9,244 nucleotides of DNA, from NCBI GenBank assembly GCA_007570915.1, contig RKSK01000177.1, forward strand, positions 1 to 9,244, read 5' to 3'. Below, piece by piece: positions 6,127 to 9,244 of the stretch; position 1 is the first letter of the stretch, and each line of letters opens with the position of its first letter. The notes under the pieces were generated by a model, which made no database searches, had not been told where the DNA came from, and saw only the letters and a program-made list of their open reading frames with translations. The DNA is from Cenarchaeum sp. Lineage in GTDB: Archaea > Thermoproteota > Nitrososphaeria > Nitrososphaerales > Nitrosopumilaceae. The translations under genes were made by a program, and so were the position numbers.

Positions 6127-7026
6127 ATGGCGCGCGCCGTCTCGGAGGAGGGGGGCCAGGTCCGGATCAGGCCGGAGCTCATGGAGGACGACCGCATGTA
6201 CCACTGCCTCGCGGGGGGCCGCCTCATGCTCGTGTACCGCGACGCGCAGGGCGTCACGCACTGCTACGAGGTCGAGGACGAGGCCCTCGTGGGGGCGGTC
6301 CGCTCGTGCGCGACCTATGGGGAGGCCGAGCGCCTCCTCGAGGGCGTGGGCGAGGGGGGCATGAATAGGGTTATTAACCAACAGGATCCGCGGGGTGCCA
6401 CGATGAGCGCAGAGAGCGACGCGGCGAGGGTGTACAGCGAGTACACGTCATCCTCGGGCCCCGGCGAGCCCGCCCCGCCGCCCGCGGCGGGGGGCGCCGG
6501 CGAGGGCTCGTGCGGGTGCGGCGGCGAGGCCGGCGGCACGTGCGAGGACAAGGACGGCGGACGCCCCGAGGGCGAGCGCCGGGACGGCGAGCGCCCCGAG
6601 GGGCATGGCGCGCCGCAGGACGGGGGGGAGCAGCGCCCCGAGGGCGAGCGCCGGGACGGCGAGCGCCCCGAGGGGCACGGCGCGCCGCAGGACGGGGGGG
6701 AGCAGCGCCCCGGCGACCGACCCGAGGGCGAGAGGCGAGAGGCCGAGCCGCGCGACAGGAGCGTCGTCCTCATTGGCGTAAAGCCGATAATGACCTATGT
6801 CACGGCTACCCTCACGCAGCTTGCGACGCTCCCCAAGATAACGATAAAGGCCCGAGGCAAGCGCATAACGCAGGCCGTTGACGTCTCGCAGATGATAGTG
6901 AAGAGGATGAACACCGTCGGGTACGAGATATCCGACGTGAGGATAGCCTCGGACAGCTTTACCGGCGAGGACGGCAAGAACCGCAAAATCTCCACGATGG
7001 AGATCGACATTATCAAAAGGCCCTAG
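6127..7026 (+). CDS. Unknown small domain joined in frame to an Alba nucleic-acid-binding domain
   Basis: As read, this is one 299-residue protein. Residues 1-78 form a small acidic domain I do not recognise (VRIRPELMEDDRMYHCLAGG, later VTHCYEVEDEALVG) with Cys27, Cys46 and Cys61. Residues 93-210 are a Pro/Gly/Glu-rich disordered-looking linker with Cys129, Cys131 and Cys139 and a 24-residue perfect tandem repeat (146-169 and 170-193). Residues 211-299 are an Alba domain (VVLIGVKPIMTYV, KITIKARGKRITQAVDV, KISTMEIDI), normally a stand-alone chromatin or RNA-binding protein of about 90-100 residues. The second Lys of the family KKP motif is kept (Lys219), while the first, the acetylated Lys16 of Sulfolobus Alba, is Val218. 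The two parts meet at a G6 run (6354-6359), followed by a TATA-like box and an internal ATG at 6403. Two separate genes, joined by a 1-base change or error, are therefore likely. The TAG stop overlaps that of lysE. Confidence 0.75.
   Translation: MARAVSEEGGQVRIRPELMEDDRMYHCLAGGRLMLVYRDAQGVTHCYEVEDEALVGAVRSCATYGEAERLLEGVGEGGMNRVINQQDPRGATMSAESDAARVYSEYTSSSGPGEPAPPPAAGGAGEGSCGCGGEAGGTCEDKDGGRPEGERRDGERPEGHGAPQDGGEQRPEGERRDGERPEGHGAPQDGGEQRPGDRPEGERREAEPRDRSVVLIGVKPIMTYVTATLTQLATLPKITIKARGKRITQAVDVSQMIVKRMNTVGYEISDVRIASDSFTGEDGKNRKISTMEIDIIKRP
6371..6377 (+). promoter_or_regulatory. Internal TATA-like box ahead of the Alba part
   Basis: TTATTAA sits inside the open frame in an AT-rich island (about 6361-6383) unlike the coding DNA around it. 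It is centred 29 nt upstream of the in-frame ATG at 6403, the same geometry as the gene promoters of this window. Confidence 0.5.
6403..7026 (+). CDS. alba: Alba protein from the internal start (alternative or ancestral gene)
   Basis: Starting at the ATG at 6403 gives a 207-residue Alba protein (MSAESDAARVYSEY at the N-terminus) with the long repeat-bearing acidic linker and a C-terminal Alba domain. Alba dimers coat DNA and also bind RNA. The start is supported by the TATA-like box 29 nt upstream and by the fact that the preceding small domain would end just before that box if the G6 run had 5 or 7 bases. This is either the true gene, with the upstream small gene separate, or a second product nested in the fusion. 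The same stretch is also part of the 6127-7026 frame, so the two entries are alternatives. The identity of the Alba domain itself is secure; the start is the uncertain part. Confidence 0.55.
   Translation: MSAESDAARVYSEYTSSSGPGEPAPPPAAGGAGEGSCGCGGEAGGTCEDKDGGRPEGERRDGERPEGHGAPQDGGEQRPEGERRDGERPEGHGAPQDGGEQRPGDRPEGERREAEPRDRSVVLIGVKPIMTYVTATLTQLATLPKITIKARGKRITQAVDVSQMIVKRMNTVGYEISDVRIASDSFTGEDGKNRKISTMEIDIIKRP
6562..6705 (+). repeat. Two-copy 72-bp direct tandem repeat in the Alba linker
   Basis: Copy 1 is 6562-6633 and copy 2 is 6634-6705. They differ at one base only (t6606 versus c6678), a silent change in a His codon. Each copy encodes 24 residues beginning RPEGERRDGERPEGHG and ending APQDGGEQ, so the frame is preserved. 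RPEG recurs within each unit and once more after copy 2, which suggests an older shorter repeat. Confidence 0.95.
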
Positions 7027-7652
7027 GACGCCGCCTCGAGCGCAAACACTGACCCGATTGCCGCCATTGTCGCCACAAGCGCAACGTCGACGGCGAGGCG
7101 CCCGCGCGCGCCCATGGCCGACAGCCCGCGCGCGGCGAGCGCGGCGACTGCCGCGAGCCACGCGACGTCCATTGGTATGTGCAGCGCAAAGAGCGCCGCC
7201 GGGCCCCACGGGCCGAGCAGCGACGACGAGTCTGCCACGAGCTTTAGCCCCACGGTGGCCCACCACGCCCAAAAGAACGGGTTGGCCGCGCTTAGGGCCG
7301 CGCCCACCGCGAGCGCGCCGCGCGCAGACGCGCCGCGGGCGCGCCGGCCTGCCCTGCGGCGCGTGAACGCCTGCCGCGCGTGGACTGCCGCAAACGCAAA
7401 CAGGCCGGCGGCGCCCGCCGCCGAGACGATCCTGCCCGCGCCGCCGTCGCCGGCTAGCGGCGCAACGCCGGCCCCCAGCGCAAGGACAAGGGGGAGCTCG
7501 ACGGCGGCGTGGCCGGCGGCCAGCGCAAGCCCCGCGCGCGCGCCGCCGCGCGCGCCGAGGGCGACGCCGGCCGCGAGGAGCGGTCCGGGCGCTAGCGCTC
7601 CGGTGGCCGAGACGGCCACCACGGCAGCCGCAAACGCCGCCATGCCCTCCAA
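7023..7652 (-). CDS. LysE-family membrane exporter
   Basis: This 209-residue protein has six hydrophobic spans (about residues 4-28, 37-60, 72-92, 112-136, 152-175 and 185-206), the size and topology of LysE/RhtB amino-acid or small-solute exporters. The first span ends in the family motif SATGALAPGPLLAA (Pro22-Gly23-Pro24), and span four has the conserved Asn-Pro (ANPFFWAWW, Asn124-Pro125). A basic loop, TRRRAGRRARG, follows span three and suggests a cytoplasmic side. The exported substrate cannot be told from sequence. It is the last gene of the dys-PAC2-lysE operon. The TTG at 7652 lies 6 bp after the PAC2 stop, and an ATG at 7643, preceded closely by GGAGG, is an equally reasonable start that shortens the protein by three residues. 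Composition is extremely rich in Ala. The stop codon shares a CTAG with the stop of the convergent Alba gene. Confidence 0.82.
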   Translation of the reverse strand: MEGMAAFAAAVVAVSATGALAPGPLLAAGVALGARGGARAGLALAAGHAAVELPLVLALGAGVAPLAGDGGAGRIVSAAGAAGLFAFAAVHARQAFTRRRAGRRARGASARGALAVGAALSAANPFFWAWWATVGLKLVADSSSLLGPWGPAALFALHIPMDVAWLAAVAALAARGLSAMGARGRLAVDVALVATMAAIGSVFALEAAS

Positions 7653-7658
7653 GGCCGC

Positions 7659-8417
7659 CTAGCCGTACATGCCGCGCTTGAGGACGCCCTCGCCGGACTC
7701 GGTCTCGGCCTCGCGCATGGCCCGCTCGGCCTTTTCGGCCTCGGCCTGCAGCGCGTCAATGTCGCAGGCGGTGCCGGGCACGAGGCGCGACATTGCCGTG
7801 CACAGCAGCGCGCCGGCGCGATAGTCGGCCCCCTCGTGCGTCGGGTTGTAGAGGACGACAATGACGTTTTGGCCCCCGATCGCGCCGTGGTTTAGCAGCG
7901 CGCCGGGTATGCCCGTTATCATGCCGCTGCCCATGACCTCCATCGAGGCCTCGGCTATCTTTTCCCGCGCCTCCTCGGTGCTCCCGACCGCCATGATCTT
8001 GCCCTCGGGTATCTGCGTGCCGACTGCCACGCTGCTGACTATCCACGAGACCTTGTGGTCGCGGGCCCACTTTAGCATCATGCGGGCCATCGGCTTGTGC
8101 TCCTGGGACGGGAGCGCAAGGTATGACGAAAAGACGGCGACCTTGAGCGAGGCGTCGGCGAATATGCGCGTGGGGTGGAACGGCCTGGAGTCCTGGACCA
8201 TGCTCACGGCGGGAAACCTGTCCGAGTCTATCGTGGCCACGGGCCTGAACTTCATGGCGTTTATGAGCGACGCCGAGGCGATCGCGCTCGTGTGCCCCGT
8301 GGAGGGAAACCCGTCTATGAGGTACCCACCCTCGACGCTAAACTCGGCCAGGTCGTGGACGTGGTACCTCTGGTTCGTGGCGCGGCCGCCAAAACCCTGC
8401 AATAATAGTATTTTCAC
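7659..8417 (-). CDS. PAC2-family proteasome assembly chaperone with C-terminal HbYX motif
   Basis: This 252-residue cytosolic protein belongs to the PAC2 family, archaeal relatives of eukaryotic proteasome assembly chaperones (PbaA/PbaB type). Visible landmarks are GGYLIDGFPSTGHTSAIASASLI near residues 30-52, typical of the family's first strand-loop-helix, then SWIVSSVAVG and GMITGIPGALLNHG. A charged helix near the end (LQAEAEKAERAMREAETE) could be a coiled coil. The last three residues, Met-Tyr-Gly, fit the hydrophobic-Tyr-any (HbYX) motif that PbaB and proteasomal ATPases use to dock into 20S core pockets, so a proteasome-binding role is inferred. The GTG start at 8417 is chosen because it overlaps the dys TGA by 4 bases (GTGA), a usual coupled start. 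The frame is open farther upstream to 8636, but that stretch is antisense-like Arg/Gly/Ala residue inside dys. The first codons are unusually AT-rich. Confidence 0.88.
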   Translation of the reverse strand: MKILLLQGFGGRATNQRYHVHDLAEFSVEGGYLIDGFPSTGHTSAIASASLINAMKFRPVATIDSDRFPAVSMVQDSRPFHPTRIFADASLKVAVFSSYLALPSQEHKPMARMMLKWARDHKVSWIVSSVAVGTQIPEGKIMAVGSTEEAREKIAEASMEVMGSGMITGIPGALLNHGAIGGQNVIVVLYNPTHEGADYRAGALLCTAMSRLVPGTACDIDALQAEAEKAERAMREAETESGEGVLKRGMYG

Positions 8418-9244
8418 GCGGCCGGGCGCGCGGCGAGGCGCTCGAGGAGGGCCGCATAGAGGAAGGGCAGCGCGACGGTCGCCTCGGCGCGGAGCGTGGC
8501 CTGCCGCGCCCCCCTGGCGACCTTTCCCCACGAGACGGCCTCCCTGACCGGCGCGCCGCTCAGGCTGCCGTCGTGCTCGGAGGCCGTCGTGACGTACAGC
8601 GCATAGTCGAGGCCGCCCCTGTACTGGTTCCACCACAGCGTGTGGTGCTTTGATATGCCGCCGCCGAGCATGAGCGCGCCGGACCTCTTGGCGCCAAAGA
8701 CGAGGCCCGAGAGCGTCTCCGAGTCGCGCACAATGTCAAGGGAGAAGCCGGGGTGGCCCTGGCAAAACGTCCAGATCTGGCTCCCCACGGCCCCGTCCAT
8801 GATGCCGGGCACGATGACGGGTATCGAGTTCTTGGCGGCCCAGTGCAGGAACGATCCCTCGCCGGTCCTCTCGCCGATAAACCTCGCAATGTCCGCAGTC
8901 GAGACCGTGCGCGCCCCCGCGGCGTGCTCGGCGCCGAGGATCTCCTGCATCTTTTCCTCGATGAGCGTGCCATAGCTTGACGAGGGCACAAGGACGCTCC
9001 CGAGGCGGTGCATGTCCTGCCCGGCAAGCTCGGCGTCGTCCATCGTGAACGAGCCGGCGTTATAGTCGGCAAACGAGCGGGCCAGGTCGTGGTCCAGGGC
9101 CCCGCACGTCGTGACAATGACGTCAAACATCCTGCGCCTTGCCATGTCGCGCAGTACGCCGCGCAGCCCCGTCGAGACCGTCGCGCCCACGAAAGAGAGG
9201 AACCGCAGGCAGTCGGGGTCAGACGCCATCGCGTGCAGTATGTC
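8414..9244 (-). CDS. dys: Deoxyhypusine synthase (partial, 5' end outside window)
   Basis: The visible 276 residues are the C-terminal part of deoxyhypusine synthase. The frame continues through the right edge, so some N-terminal residues are missing from a protein of usually about 310-370. The enzyme uses NAD and spermidine to transfer an aminobutyl group to one lysine of translation factor aIF5A. Signature segments include FVGATVSTGLRG, DVIVTTCGALDHDLAR, IPVIVPGIMDGAVGSQIW and GGGISKHHTLWWNQYRGG, whose Lys (codon 8650-8648) matches the active-site lysine that forms the covalent intermediate. YALYVTTASEHDGSLSGAP and EAVSWGKV complete the NAD/spermidine site. All key residues in view are present. 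It is the upstream gene of the dys-PAC2-lysE operon and overlaps the PAC2 start by 4 bp; its own promoter is beyond the window. Confidence 0.95.
   Translation of the reverse strand, partial: DILHAMASDPDCLRFLSFVGATVSTGLRGVLRDMARRRMFDVIVTTCGALDHDLARSFADYNAGSFTMDDAELAGQDMHRLGSVLVPSSSYGTLIEEKMQEILGAEHAAGARTVSTADIARFIGERTGEGSFLHWAAKNSIPVIVPGIMDGAVGSQIWTFCQGHPGFSLDIVRDSETLSGLVFGAKRSGALMLGGGISKHHTLWWNQYRGGLDYALYVTTASEHDGSLSGAPVREAVSWGKVARGARQATLRAEATVALPFLYAALLERLAARPAA

Noticed and set aside
6354..6700. Alba linker repeats as a CRISPR or mobile-element terminal repeat
   Set aside because: There are only two directly adjacent copies with no spacers, no inverted ends and no transposase; they keep the reading frame of the Alba protein.
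8418..8636. N-terminal extension of the PAC2 protein by 73 residues
   Set aside because: It lies wholly within dys in another frame and encodes Arg/Gly/Ala-rich residues. The GTGA overlap gives a natural start at 8417.
1..9244. Mobile island, defence system, tRNA or rRNA genes
   Set aside because: I saw no integrase, transposase, attachment site, tRNA-like fold or defence-type gene; gene content is core archaeal and codon use looks even across the window.

Overview
The window reads as an ordinary, gene-dense stretch of an archaeal chromosome, most likely from a high-GC member of the Thaumarchaeota (Nitrososphaerota). The gene set supports this: deoxyhypusine synthase, an Alba chromatin protein, an Nre repair factor, a Sulfolobus-Dpo4-like Y-family polymerase, a PAC2 proteasome chaperone, an archaeosortase-like membrane protein, and an MqnC/UbiD pair of the futalosine menaquinone route (menaquinones occur in ammonia-oxidising archaea). 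By eye about two thirds of the bases are G or C, far above most free-living members. A sponge-associated or Cenarchaeum-related lineage is one guess, but the sequence alone does not prove it.

Layout, left to right. (1) The 3' end of an unidentified + strand gene (1-117). (2) ubiD (+), convergent with mqnC (-), their 3' ends overlapping by 28 bp. (3) A divergent promoter region (2709-2810) driving mqnC leftward and nreA rightward. (4) nreA (+), then an archaeosortase-like gene (+) with its own promoter, convergent with a dinB/dpo4 polymerase (-) with a 10 bp overlap. (5) A second divergent promoter region (6035-6126) driving dinB leftward and, rightward, a reading frame that joins a small unknown domain to an Alba domain. 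(6) That frame ends in a CTAG shared with the stop codon of a convergent LysE-family gene. LysE is the last gene of a leftward operon dys - PAC2 - lysE, which enters from the right edge with dys truncated.

Regulatory architecture is regular. Seven AT-rich TATA-like boxes sit 26-30 nt upstream of a start codon, which implies largely leaderless transcripts. This spacing fixes several starts: GTG at 163, TTG at 2708, GTG at 2811, ATG at 4026, ATG at 6034, ATG at 6127 and probably ATG at 6403. The genes of the dys operon instead touch or nearly touch. No tRNA, rRNA, CRISPR, insertion sequence or prophage was seen, and no gene-free gap exceeds about 105 bp.

I found no undescribed multi-gene system. 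The best observations are local. The unknown-domain/Alba fusion depends on a G6 run: either a 1-base loss or gain there gives an immediate stop, just before an internal TATA box and ATG, so two genes have probably been joined. The Alba linker carries a 72-bp tandem duplication and a small cysteine cluster. The archaeosortase-like protein has Ser where the catalytic Cys is expected. NreA and the polymerase both end in PCNA-binding-like motifs with an unusual terminal Ala, and the PAC2 protein ends in an HbYX motif.
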